A stretch of 64,000 nucleotides of DNA from Phycisphaerales bacterium (GTDB lineage: Bacteria > Planctomycetota > Phycisphaerae > Phycisphaerales > UBA1924), in NCBI GenBank assembly GCA_019744815.1, contig JAIEUA010000008.1:124001-188000 (forward strand), read 5' to 3'. This document shows, piece after piece, positions 25,934 to 33,954 of this stretch (position 1 is the stretch's first letter; each line of letters opens with the position of its first letter). Below the pieces are notes generated by a model. The model was not told the origin of the DNA, ran no database searches, and was given only the letters and a program-made list of their open reading frames with translations. Made by a program: the position numbers and the translations under genes.

Positions 25934-26005
25934 AGCGCGATCGAACCGGCGCGCGGGAGGGCGCGGCCGAGCGATGAGGGTGGCGCCGGATGAGCGAGGC
26001 GGTCC

Positions 26006-27361
26006 TTACCCGACGTCGCGGCCTTCGAAGAGGAGGACGGCGAGGGCGAGGAACATGGCGATCTGGGCGAGGCCGTAGGCGGCGGCGTAGAGGGGGTAGA
26101 TGGTGGGGATGGAGCGGTTCTGGGAGACGGCGTCGAGGAGCCAGAAGGACTGCATGTTGGGGATGACGCCCCAGACGGTGAGGGCGAGGGGGTTGATGCT
26201 GGTGGGCTCGAGGAAGACGAAGTCGTCGGGCTGCGGCGCGCTCAGGATTTTGAGGGGCGCGTTGCCGATGTGGCGGATGGTGAGGTCGGTGCCGTTGACG
26301 GCGGTGACGTAGACGCCGGGGGGCACGTTGGGGCCGAGGATGGCGCCGTCCTTCTCGAAGTTGCCGTCGTGGGTGGGGAAGGCGGGCAGCATCATCGGGA
26401 AGCCGACGGGGCTGGGGGAGTAGTAGAAGGATGCGCCGACCTTGATGGGCTTGGTGGGCTGGTTGCGGAGCTTGATCTTGAGCGTCTCGCCGGGGAGTTT
26501 GAGCTCTTTCTTGGCGGGGTCGGGGGCTTCGACGGCGGCGACCTCGGCGACGTGGACGTTCTGGAAGACGTGGCGGCCGATGAAGAAATTGGACATGAGG
26601 CTGAGCGTGAAGACGCCCATGCACATGACGATGGTCATGACCTGGCCGAGGCGGGTGGAGGCGGCGATCGCGACGGAGGTGAGGACGAGGATCGCGATGG
26701 TGAGACAGGAGCAGGCGAGGAGGATCTGGGGCTTGAAGTCCTTGAGCGGGGGCTGGATCTTCCACTCTTTGGAGACAAAGAGGACGGCGATGTAGGCGAT
26801 GATGATGAGGGGGAGAAGCAGGAGGGTGGCGACCTGCGGGAAATTCCAGCGATAGAAGAAGTTGCACCAGGCGCCGGCGATGAGGGAGAGGAAGACGGCG
26901 GAGAGCCCGAAGAGGACGGCGGGGCGGTCGACGCCGTCGGCCGAGGTGGACATGACGCCGTGGCGGATGGCGAAGAGCAGGAACGTCAGCATGATGACGG
27001 TGGCGATGAGGATCGCGCCGGCGACGCCGAGGAACTTGCCGAAGACGACGATCCATCGCCCGATGGGCTTGCTGACGACGGTGAGGATGGTTTTGTTTTC
27101 GATCTCGCGGCTGATGGCGCTGGTGGCCATGAAGCCGGCGATGAGCGTGCCGCAGAGGAAGACGGTGGAGAGGCCGATGTCGAGGAGGATTTTGTTGTCG
27201 CCGGCGACTTCGGCGGACTCGACGTCGGCCATGGAGAAGGCGGACATCCAGGTGATGAGGACCTGGAGGGTGCCGCAGCCCAGGACGAGGAGGAGGAGGA
27301 CCGGCTGGCGCAGGCACTCGATGAAGGTGTTTCGGGCGATGGTGAGGGCGCGGGCGTTCAT
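26006..27361 (-). CDS. ABC-2 type transporter permease
   Basis: 451 residues from ATG 27361 (MNARALTIARNTFIEC); the upstream ORF extension is Pro/Arg-rich noncoding sequence. The first helix and ISREIENKTILTVVSKPIGRW segment are typical of ABC-2 permeases (gliding-motility GldF / NosY-like). About six hydrophobic segments are split by an extracytoplasmic domain (about 265-400), with a final helix before FEGRDVG. Planctomycete genomes often place such a permease beside an ABC-2 ATPase; here it is divergent from the SPFH/ABC operon that encodes an ATPase at 32677 and a related permease at 33951, so it may pair with that ATPase. The start lies in a 572-bp divergent region. Confidence 0.85.
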   Translation of the reverse strand: MNARALTIARNTFIECLRQPVLLLLVLGCGTLQVLITWMSAFSMADVESAEVAGDNKILLDIGLSTVFLCGTLIAGFMATSAISREIENKTILTVVSKPIGRWIVVFGKFLGVAGAILIATVIMLTFLLFAIRHGVMSTSADGVDRPAVLFGLSAVFLSLIAGAWCNFFYRWNFPQVATLLLLPLIIIAYIAVLFVSKEWKIQPPLKDFKPQILLACSCLTIAILVLTSVAIAASTRLGQVMTIVMCMGVFTLSLMSNFFIGRHVFQNVHVAEVAAVEAPDPAKKELKLPGETLKIKLRNQPTKPIKVGASFYYSPSPVGFPMMLPAFPTHDGNFEKDGAILGPNVPPGVYVTAVNGTDLTIRHIGNAPLKILSAPQPDDFVFLEPTSINPLALTVWGVIPNMQSFWLLDAVSQNRSIPTIYPLYAAAYGLAQIAMFLALAVLLFEGRDVG

Positions 27362-27933
27362 GAGAGTGGCGTCCCGAATGGGACGAGCAGAAAGGCTAGC
27401 CGCGAAGTGCGGGGGCGGCGCGAGGATGGAGGTGGGTGGGAGGGGAGAAGAAGGGGGAAGGCGGCGGGGCCTGGAAGGCCCCGCCCCCGGGGGGACGGGT
27501 GTCCATTCGCGCGCGGGGAAGTTTGGGTTCGCTCGAACCGGGAGAGAATCGGGGCGTATGAAAGGGCACGCTCCGGTCCGCGCCCTCGCGAATCGGTGGT
27601 CTGCCGCGTGTTTCTTGCGCGGCGGAGCGGAAACGGAGCGAGAACGCAGGAATGAGGGGGGAGTGGGCGCTGGGCCGCGGTGCGCGCGGAGAGCGTGGGA
27701 GGATGGGTGTCGAGTTTGGTGGGAGATTGAAGCGGCGCGAGGGGAAAGGAAGGGATCGGGTTCTACTATGTGGGCCCTTGGGGAGTGGGAAGGGGTGAGG
27801 ATTGAGGGGTGGAGGGGAGTGGGGACGCCCGGAGTTCTTTCGGGTGAGCGTGAGGCGTTGCTGATCGAAGCGGCGCGGATCAGTTTCGAACTTCCAGGGC
27901 CTGGCGAAGGCCCCAAGCGAGCGGACTGTCACG
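27362..27933. other. 572-bp divergent intergenic region
   Basis: No gene is credible here: ORFs on either strand are Pro/Arg-rich shadows. It holds long purine-rich runs on the plus strand and a hairpin GGGCCT-GGCGA-AGGCCC at 27897-27913, 20 nt before the first SPFH start at 27934. This hairpin could be a leader structure. A -10 for the minus permease may be TAGCCT well upstream of 27361; nothing stronger is seen. Confidence 0.6.
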
Positions 27934-30018
27934 ATGCGACCGGATTATCTCAGTTACCAGCGTGCGACCAGCGTGAGCTTCCTGGGCCTTGTGGTGCAGG
28001 GCGTGCTCTCGGCGGCGCTTGTGATCTACGGCGTGGTGGGCAAGGACCACGCGGCGTTGACGGCCGGGTTGTTCGGGGCGATGGGGACGGTGATCTGGCT
28101 GGCGCTGGGGATCGTGTTTGATCAGGCCCGGCGGGAGCGGATCGAGGCGATCGAGGCCGAGACGCTGGGGCGGGACGCGGCGGCGGCGAGCGTGTTCGAG
28201 GCGACCGGCGACGAGTTCCGGGTGGCGGCGCGTCGGCTGAACTCGATGTACCGGATCTTCTTCCCGGTGGTGAGCGTGCTGTTCGGAGCGGCGCTCATCG
28301 GGGTGGGGTATCTGCGGTTCAAGACGGGTCAGGAAGAGTTTCCGAAGCTGGAGGCTCCGGCCTATCGCGGTTGGGCGATCGGGATCGAGGCGTTCATCGC
28401 GGTCTCGTTGTTCCTGTTCGCGCGGTACGCGGCGGGGATGGCCAAGCAGCCGGTGTGGGCGAATCTGAAGGCGGGTGCGGCGTCGGCGGCGGGTCTGTCG
28501 CTGATGTGCGTGGCGCTGGTCGCGTTGCACATCACCGACATTGTCGGGCCCGATGCGCCGCTGCGGGCGATGCGGGTGGTGCTGCCGATCGCGCTGATGG
28601 TCTTTGGTATCGAAGTGTTCGTGAACTTCGTGCTGGACATCTACCGGCCCAGGAAGGCCGGGGAGTCGCCCAGACCGGCCTTCAACTCGCCGTTGCTTGG
28701 GCTGGTGGCGTCGCCGGAGACGGTGGCGCGGTCGATCAACGAGGCGATCAACTACCAGCTCGGGTACGACGTTTCGGGGACGTGGCTGTTCCGCTTGCTG
28801 AGCCGCGCGGCGGCGCCGTTGATTCTGGGCGGGTTTTTGATCATGTGGGGCGTGTCGTGCTTCACGGTGATCGAGCCGCACCAGAGGGCGATGGTGCTGC
28901 GGTTTGGGCGGGTGGTGGCGGAGAACGTGGAGCCGGGGCTGCTGATCAAGGCGCCGTGGCCGATCGATCAGGTGGTGATCCCGACGGAGGTGGTGCGGAA
29001 CGAGAAGGGCGAGCGGGTCGGGCTGGCGGAGACGGCGACGGGGGTGCGGGTGCTGCAGCTGGCGACCCAGCCGCCGACGGGTGCGACGGGGGCGATCCTG
29101 TGGACCAACGACCATGCGCGGGAAGAGCAGTATCAGGTGATGCAGCCGGCGGGGACGGGTCGGACGGCGGCGACGGGGAGCATCGCGCTCTTGTCGCTGG
29201 AGCTGCCGATGTTCTATTCGATCGAGAACGTGTCGCTGTACGAGCAGCTGGGGCCGCCGGAGGTGAGGGATGACCTCATCAAGGCGACGGCGCAGCGTGA
29301 GATCATGCGGTATATGGCGACGCTGAGCGTGGACGACATCCTGGGCGCTGGTCGCGAGAAGGCCGGGGCGGCGCTGACCGAGCGGGTGAAGGCGGCGTTG
29401 TCGCAGCTGAACCCCGACGCGGACGGGAAGGGGCGCGGGCCGGGGATCAACATCCTGCACCTGGGCGTCGCGGGCGTGCACCCGGCGAAGAAGGTGGCGA
29501 GCGAGTTCGAGGCGGTGGTGGGCGCGGAGCAGAACCGGCAGGCGAAGATCGACAACGCTCGGGCGACGGCGGTGGAGACGCTGACGAAGGTGGCGGGCAG
29601 CGTCGCGCTGGCGGACCAGATCGTGTCGCGGATCGACGCGGTGGACCGGATGCGTTCGCAGGGCGGGGAACTGGAGAAGATCAACGAGCAGGAGTTTGAG
29701 ATCCAGAAGTTCCTGGATCAGGCGGGCGGCAAGGCGGCGACGATGATCTCGCAGGCCAAGAGCGAGCGCTGGATGCGGCACATGGGCGAGCGGGCGCGGG
29801 CGGTGCGGTACGCGGGCTTGCTGGAGAGCTTCAAGAGTGCGCCGGAGCTGTTCAAGGCGTCGCTGTACTTCGATGCGCTCAAGACCGCGCTGGCGGACAC
29901 GCGGCTGTTTGTGACCAGCGACAAGCTGCCGGACCTGCGGATCACGGCGGAGCTGATGGACAAGGACAGCGGGACGAACGTCTTCCAGGAAGTGAAGCCG
30001 GAGGATGTGCCGAACTGA
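27934..30018 (+). CDS. multi-helix SPFH/band 7 protein, HflK-like (first of three)
   Basis: 694 residues. About six membrane helices occupy the first 310 residues, the last near 294-312, directly before the SPFH domain (ERHQRAMVLRFGRVV-type start at about 315, to about 560). A long coiled coil follows (EQNRQAKIDNARATAVETL...). The extra N-terminal multi-helix region is absent from classical HflK, which has one helix. SPFH proteins form membrane-bound scaffold rings around proteases or transporters. First gene of a six-gene operon with two more SPFH proteins and an ABC transporter. Start ATG 27934 follows a hairpin and lacks a clear Shine-Dalgarno. Confidence 0.85.
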   Translation: MRPDYLSYQRATSVSFLGLVVQGVLSAALVIYGVVGKDHAALTAGLFGAMGTVIWLALGIVFDQARRERIEAIEAETLGRDAAAASVFEATGDEFRVAARRLNSMYRIFFPVVSVLFGAALIGVGYLRFKTGQEEFPKLEAPAYRGWAIGIEAFIAVSLFLFARYAAGMAKQPVWANLKAGAASAAGLSLMCVALVALHITDIVGPDAPLRAMRVVLPIALMVFGIEVFVNFVLDIYRPRKAGESPRPAFNSPLLGLVASPETVARSINEAINYQLGYDVSGTWLFRLLSRAAAPLILGGFLIMWGVSCFTVIEPHQRAMVLRFGRVVAENVEPGLLIKAPWPIDQVVIPTEVVRNEKGERVGLAETATGVRVLQLATQPPTGATGAILWTNDHAREEQYQVMQPAGTGRTAATGSIALLSLELPMFYSIENVSLYEQLGPPEVRDDLIKATAQREIMRYMATLSVDDILGAGREKAGAALTERVKAALSQLNPDADGKGRGPGINILHLGVAGVHPAKKVASEFEAVVGAEQNRQAKIDNARATAVETLTKVAGSVALADQIVSRIDAVDRMRSQGGELEKINEQEFEIQKFLDQAGGKAATMISQAKSERWMRHMGERARAVRYAGLLESFKSAPELFKASLYFDALKTALADTRLFVTSDKLPDLRITAELMDKDSGTNVFQEVKPEDVPN

Positions 30019-30043
30019 GTCGGATGGGGGAAGGGGTGAGGGA

Positions 30044-30085
30044 TTAGGACTTAGGGCTTAGGGCTTAGAACTTAGCGCTGAGGGG
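30044..30085. repeat. heptamer tandem array
   Basis: Six 7-bp units of form TTAGGGC with changes (TTAGGAC, TTAGGGC, TTAGGGC, TTAGAAC, TTAGCGC, TGAGGGG) lie in the gap between the first two SPFH genes. Confidence 0.8.
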
Positions 30086-30113
30086 TGGGGAACGAGTTGG
30101 TTGAAGCGAATGG

Positions 30114-30134
30114 GCGGCCGGGCTTTGCGGCCGC
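30114..30134 (+). promoter_or_regulatory. hairpin upstream of the second SPFH gene
   Basis: GCGGCC (30114-30119) pairs with GGCCGC (30129-30134) around a 9-nt loop, 20 nt before the start at 30155. It may stabilise the transcript or tune translation; no T-run follows, so it is unlikely to be a strong terminator. Confidence 0.4.
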
Positions 30135-30154
30135 GTGAACGACAGACGGGAGTA

Positions 30155-31210
30155 ATGACAGTGCCACGCATCATTGTGACTTTCATGGCGATCCTGTTCG
30201 TGCTGGCGATGCTGCTGTACACCTGCACGTACACGGTGCGGTTTACCGAGATCGCGGTGCTGACGACGTTCGGCAAGGCTTCGGGCGACAACGCGATCAA
30301 GCGGGAGCCGGGGCTGGAGTTCAAGTGGCCCTACCCGGTGCAGAACGTGACCACCTACGACAAGCGGGTGCGGTTCGTGCAGACGCGGTCGGAGACGCAG
30401 CAGACGGCCGACGCGCGGCAGATCATCGTCGAGGCGTTCGCGACCTGGCGGGTGAAGGACCCGCTGGTGTTCTTCCAGCGGTTCAGCAACGCGGGCGAGC
30501 GGGCGGACGACCACTTCAAGAAGGCCGAGGGAACGATCCGCGACAGCCTGCGCTCGGCGCTGGGCGTGACGAGCGGGTTCCGGATGGATCAGTTGTTCTC
30601 GGCGGACGAGAAGGGGAGCAAGCTGCCGGAGCTGGAGACCAAGGTGCTGGCGGCGCTCAAGGCGAGCACGCCGGGCGGGAACACGCTGGCGGACCTGGGC
30701 GTCGAGGCGGTGAGCGTCGGTATCAACCGCATCATCCTGCCCGAGGACACGACGAACAAGGTGATGGACGCGATGATCGAGAACCGGCGCACGCTGGTGA
30801 AGGAGCTCGAGAGCCAGGGTGATTCGCGGGCCCAGGCGATCCGCAGCAAGGCGGAGTCGGACGCGCTGCGGATCGAGGCGTTCGCGCGTCGGCGTGCGGA
30901 CGAGATTCGCGCGCTGGGTGACAAGGAGGCGCGTCAGTATTACGAGCAGATGAACGCGAGCCCGGAGCTGGCGGTGTTCCTGCGGAACGTGGACTTCCTG
31001 AAGACGACCCTGAGCCGCCGGACCACGCTGGTGCTGCCGGACAGCCTGCCGGGCTTTGACATGCTGTCGCTGTCGGGGCTGGACAAGCTGATGAGCGGGA
31101 AGATGGAGAAGATCGGGGCGACGTCGATCGGGAACGACGCGGCGACGGCGCTCTTGCCCAAGCTGCCGACGATCGAGAAGGCGGCGGCGTCCGGGGAGGG
31201 CTCGCGGTGA
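30155..31210 (+). CDS. SPFH/band 7 protein, HflC-like
   Basis: 351 residues from ATG 30155; a GTG two codons later with GGGAG at better spacing is an alternative, and the longer start at 30101 includes hairpin sequence. One N-terminal helix (about 6-25) precedes the SPFH domain (VRFTEIAVLTTFGKAS...PGLEFKWPYPVQNV), with the HflC-type IIVEAFATWRVKDPLVF motif and a coiled coil (QAIRSKAESDALRIEAFARRRADEI). HflC with HflK forms a membrane cage around FtsH in other bacteria; no ftsH is in this window. The stop overlaps the next gene's GTG start by 4 bp. Confidence 0.9.
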   Translation: MTVPRIIVTFMAILFVLAMLLYTCTYTVRFTEIAVLTTFGKASGDNAIKREPGLEFKWPYPVQNVTTYDKRVRFVQTRSETQQTADARQIIVEAFATWRVKDPLVFFQRFSNAGERADDHFKKAEGTIRDSLRSALGVTSGFRMDQLFSADEKGSKLPELETKVLAALKASTPGGNTLADLGVEAVSVGINRIILPEDTTNKVMDAMIENRRTLVKELESQGDSRAQAIRSKAESDALRIEAFARRRADEIRALGDKEARQYYEQMNASPELAVFLRNVDFLKTTLSRRTTLVLPDSLPGFDMLSLSGLDKLMSGKMEKIGATSIGNDAATALLPKLPTIEKAAASGEGSR

Positions 31211-32658
31211 ACGACCATCTTCATGGCAAGCTGGGCGGCGGGCGAGGCGCGCGGCTCGCGCCGGATGAGCCGACGGCGGGGGGGCCGGAGGCGGCTCCGT
31301 CGAGTGGTCGGCGTGCGAGCGTGCAATTGAGCCGCGGGACGGCGCGGATGCAGAGCCAGGAGGACCTGCTGTCGAGCGCGAACAAGTCGCTGGCGGAGGC
31401 GTTGGCGATCACGCTGCGGATCGTGCAGCTGTCGATGCTGGCGTTGTTTCTGCTGTTCGCGTTCAGCGGTTTCCAGACGGTGAAGGAAGGCCAGGAGGCG
31501 ATCCGGCTGCTGTTCGGCAAGATCCAGGCGAGCAGCCTGAAGCCGGGTTTGCAGATCGGCTGGCCGTACCCGGTGGGCGACCTGGTGAAGGTGGACACGG
31601 GCACGGTGCTGGTGATGATGGAGTCGGACTTCTGGCCCCGGGTGGAGGACAAGAACAAGGGCAAGTCGATCGATTCGCTGAGCAAGGAGCCGCGGCTGAA
31701 CCCGGACAACGACGGGTCGCTGATCACGGCGGACGCGAATCTGGCCCATGCGCAGTGGTCGGTGAAGTACGTGCGGTCGGACGCGAGCGAGTACGCGACG
31801 AACATCCTGCCCAGCGATGAGGCGGCGATCGTGCGGGCGGCGTGCGCGCGGGGGATCGTGCGGGCGGTCGCGGAGACCAAGGTCGAGGACCTGATGAAGC
31901 AGTCGGCCGGCGAGCAGGGGCGGGTGGCGGCGGCGGCGAAGGACATCGCGCAGAAGCAGCTGAGCGAGATCAAGTCGGGGATCAAGATCGAGAGCTTCGA
32001 GTTGACCTCGGTGACGGCGCCGATGTACGTGCGTGACGCGTTCAACAACGTGCAGAGCGCGGCGGCGAAGGCGTCCACCGCGATCTCTCAGGCCGAGACG
32101 GACGCGAGCCTGGCCTACAACAAGAAGGCGGGCGAGGTGGTGCCGACGCTGATCGCCCAGATCGACAAGTACGAGCTGGCGGTCATCAACAACGACGAGA
32201 AGGCCAAGAGCGAGACGCTGGCGACGATCGACGGGTTGCTCGAGGGCAAGCCGGTGACGATCGACGGCGTGGTGGTGCAGGGCAAGACCAGCGGCGAGGT
32301 GTCGCGGATCATCAGCGAGGCGCACCAGTACACCAGCGAGGTGGTGAACCAGCGGCGTGCGGAGCTGAACAGCTTCCAGGCCAAGCTGTCGCAGTACAAG
32401 TCCAACCCGCGGGTGATGCTGCACCGCGAGTGGACCGAGGCGCTGCAGACGTTCCTGGACCGTGATTCGGTGCAGCTGTTGCTGGTGCCGCCGGGGACCA
32501 AGACGCTGGAGCTGAAGATCAACGAGGACCCGCTCCTGGCGAAGCGTCGCAACGAAGAGATTCGTCGCAAGGAGAACCAGAAGGCGTTCCAGCAGCGCGA
32601 GGAAGCGCAGCGTGCGGCCCAGTTCACGACCACGCCCAAGGCCACGATGTCGAACTGA
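31207..32658 (+). CDS. SPFH/band 7 protein, HflK-like (third)
   Basis: 483 residues from GTG 31207, overlapping the HflC-like stop. A disordered Gly/Ala/Arg N-terminus (1-50), one helix near 72-92, then an SPFH domain (VKEGQEAIRLLFGKIQ...PGLQIGWPYPVGDL), a coiled-coil C-terminus (AETDASLAYNKKAGEV; RRNEEIRRKENQKAFQQREEAQRAAQ). Pairing with the preceding HflC-like protein by sequence resembles hflK/hflC order reversed. It probably co-assembles with the two other SPFH products and the ABC transporter encoded next; 18 bp separate it from the ATPase gene. Confidence 0.88.
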   Translation: MNDHLHGKLGGGRGARLAPDEPTAGGPEAAPSSGRRASVQLSRGTARMQSQEDLLSSANKSLAEALAITLRIVQLSMLALFLLFAFSGFQTVKEGQEAIRLLFGKIQASSLKPGLQIGWPYPVGDLVKVDTGTVLVMMESDFWPRVEDKNKGKSIDSLSKEPRLNPDNDGSLITADANLAHAQWSVKYVRSDASEYATNILPSDEAAIVRAACARGIVRAVAETKVEDLMKQSAGEQGRVAAAAKDIAQKQLSEIKSGIKIESFELTSVTAPMYVRDAFNNVQSAAAKASTAISQAETDASLAYNKKAGEVVPTLIAQIDKYELAVINNDEKAKSETLATIDGLLEGKPVTIDGVVVQGKTSGEVSRIISEAHQYTSEVVNQRRAELNSFQAKLSQYKSNPRVMLHREWTEALQTFLDRDSVQLLLVPPGTKTLELKINEDPLLAKRRNEEIRRKENQKAFQQREEAQRAAQFTTTPKATMSN

Positions 32659-32676
32659 CGCGTCGGGAGGATTCGT

Positions 32677-33954
32677 ATGGCGTTTTCGCAGACATCGGGT
32701 TCGGGCGGCGTCCAGCCGGTGGTCTATTGCCAGAATCTCACCAAGGTCTTCAAGGACTTCTGGCTGCGGTCGCGGGCGCGGGCGGTGGAGAACCTGACGT
32801 TCGAGATCCAGCCGCGGGAGGTCTTTGGACTGCTGGGGCCTAACGGCTCGGGCAAGTCCACGACGATCAAGCTTTTGCTGGGACTTTTGAAGCCGACGAG
32901 CGGGCGGATCGCGGTGTTCGGGAAGTCGCCGTACGACGTGGGTGTGAAGCGGCGGATCGGGTATCTGCCGGAAGAGTCGTACCTGTATCAGTTCCTGAAC
33001 GCGCGGGAGACGCTGGAGTACTACGCCAAGCTGTTCGAGCTGGATTACAAGACGCGGCAGCGGCGGATCGATGAGTTGATCGACATGGTGGGGCTGAGCG
33101 GGGCGCAGTTCCGCCCGGTGCGGGATTACTCCAAGGGCATGCAGCGGCGCATCGGCATCGCGCAGGCGCTCATCAATGACCCGGATTTCCTGATCCTCGA
33201 CGAGCCGACCACGGGCCTGGACCCGGTGGGCACGCGGCAGGTGAAGGACCTGATCATCGAGCTGGGGCGGCGGGGCAAGACGATCCTGCTCTCGAGCCAT
33301 CTGCTGGCGGATGTCGAGGACTGCGTGCACCGGATGGTGGTGCTCTACGGCGGGCAGAAGCGCGAGGAGGGCACGTGCGACTCGCTGCTGGAGACGCAGG
33401 AACGGACCACGATCGAGACCGATGCGCTGGATGAGGACACGATCAGCGAGATCGACGCGGTGATCCGGCGGCGGAGCGGCGGGAGCAAGAGCGTGCTGAA
33501 GGTCGCTCGCCCGCGGCAGAAGCTGGAAGAGTTCTTCCTCGACATCGTGGAGCGGGCCCGGGCGACGCAGGCCGCGACATCGGGCGCGACGGCGGGCGGG
33601 CCGACGGCGTCGTTCCTGCTGGGTGAGAACGACGAGATGCAGGGCCGCGAGCTGATTGAGTCGCTGACCAAGGCTCCGGCCGAGGCGGCGGTGGCGCGGG
33701 TGGTGCCGGCGGCCCCGGTCGAGACGGCGGCGCCGAAGGGGCCGGACTCGGACCTGATCGGTGATCTGACGCGGGCCGAGGCGCCCAAGCCGACTGCGCA
33801 GCCGGTGGCTCGGGCGGTGCCCGGCGCGGCGGCGAACGTGGCCGCGAACACGGCTGCGGACGTGGATCAGGATGTGATCAGTCGCCTGATGGGTGGTGGG
33901 GGCGGTGGTGGTGGGGCGGGCGGCGGTGAACCGAACACGGAGAAGCCGCGGTGA
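32677..33954 (+). CDS. ABC-2 type transporter ATPase with long C-terminal tail
   Basis: 425 residues from ATG 32677 with GGGAGG about 6 nt upstream. Complete ABC domain: Walker A GPNGSGKST (54-62), signature YSKGMQ (about 151-156), Walker B LILDEPTTG (about 172-180), H-loop SSH. After the DrrA-like C-terminal part an Ala/Pro-rich tail (about 285-425) ends in a poly-glycine run encoded by repeated GGT/GGC codons, prone to slippage. Stop overlaps the permease GTG by 4 bp. Likely powers export or membrane remodelling by the permease at 33951, in a complex scaffolded by SPFH proteins. Confidence 0.93.
   Translation: MAFSQTSGSGGVQPVVYCQNLTKVFKDFWLRSRARAVENLTFEIQPREVFGLLGPNGSGKSTTIKLLLGLLKPTSGRIAVFGKSPYDVGVKRRIGYLPEESYLYQFLNARETLEYYAKLFELDYKTRQRRIDELIDMVGLSGAQFRPVRDYSKGMQRRIGIAQALINDPDFLILDEPTTGLDPVGTRQVKDLIIELGRRGKTILLSSHLLADVEDCVHRMVVLYGGQKREEGTCDSLLETQERTTIETDALDEDTISEIDAVIRRRSGGSKSVLKVARPRQKLEEFFLDIVERARATQAATSGATAGGPTASFLLGENDEMQGRELIESLTKAPAEAAVARVVPAAPVETAAPKGPDSDLIGDLTRAEAPKPTAQPVARAVPGAAANVAANTAADVDQDVISRLMGGGGGGGGAGGGEPNTEKPR

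Noticed and set aside
27396..27932. 178-codon minus ORF in the 572-bp divergent region
   Set aside because: Pro/Ser/Arg-rich with no motif and no credible start context; considered noncoding.
27362..27933. Possible small RNA or riboswitch upstream of the SPFH operon
   Set aside because: Only a short GGGCCT/AGGCCC hairpin and purine runs are seen; no known RNA fold could be matched by eye.
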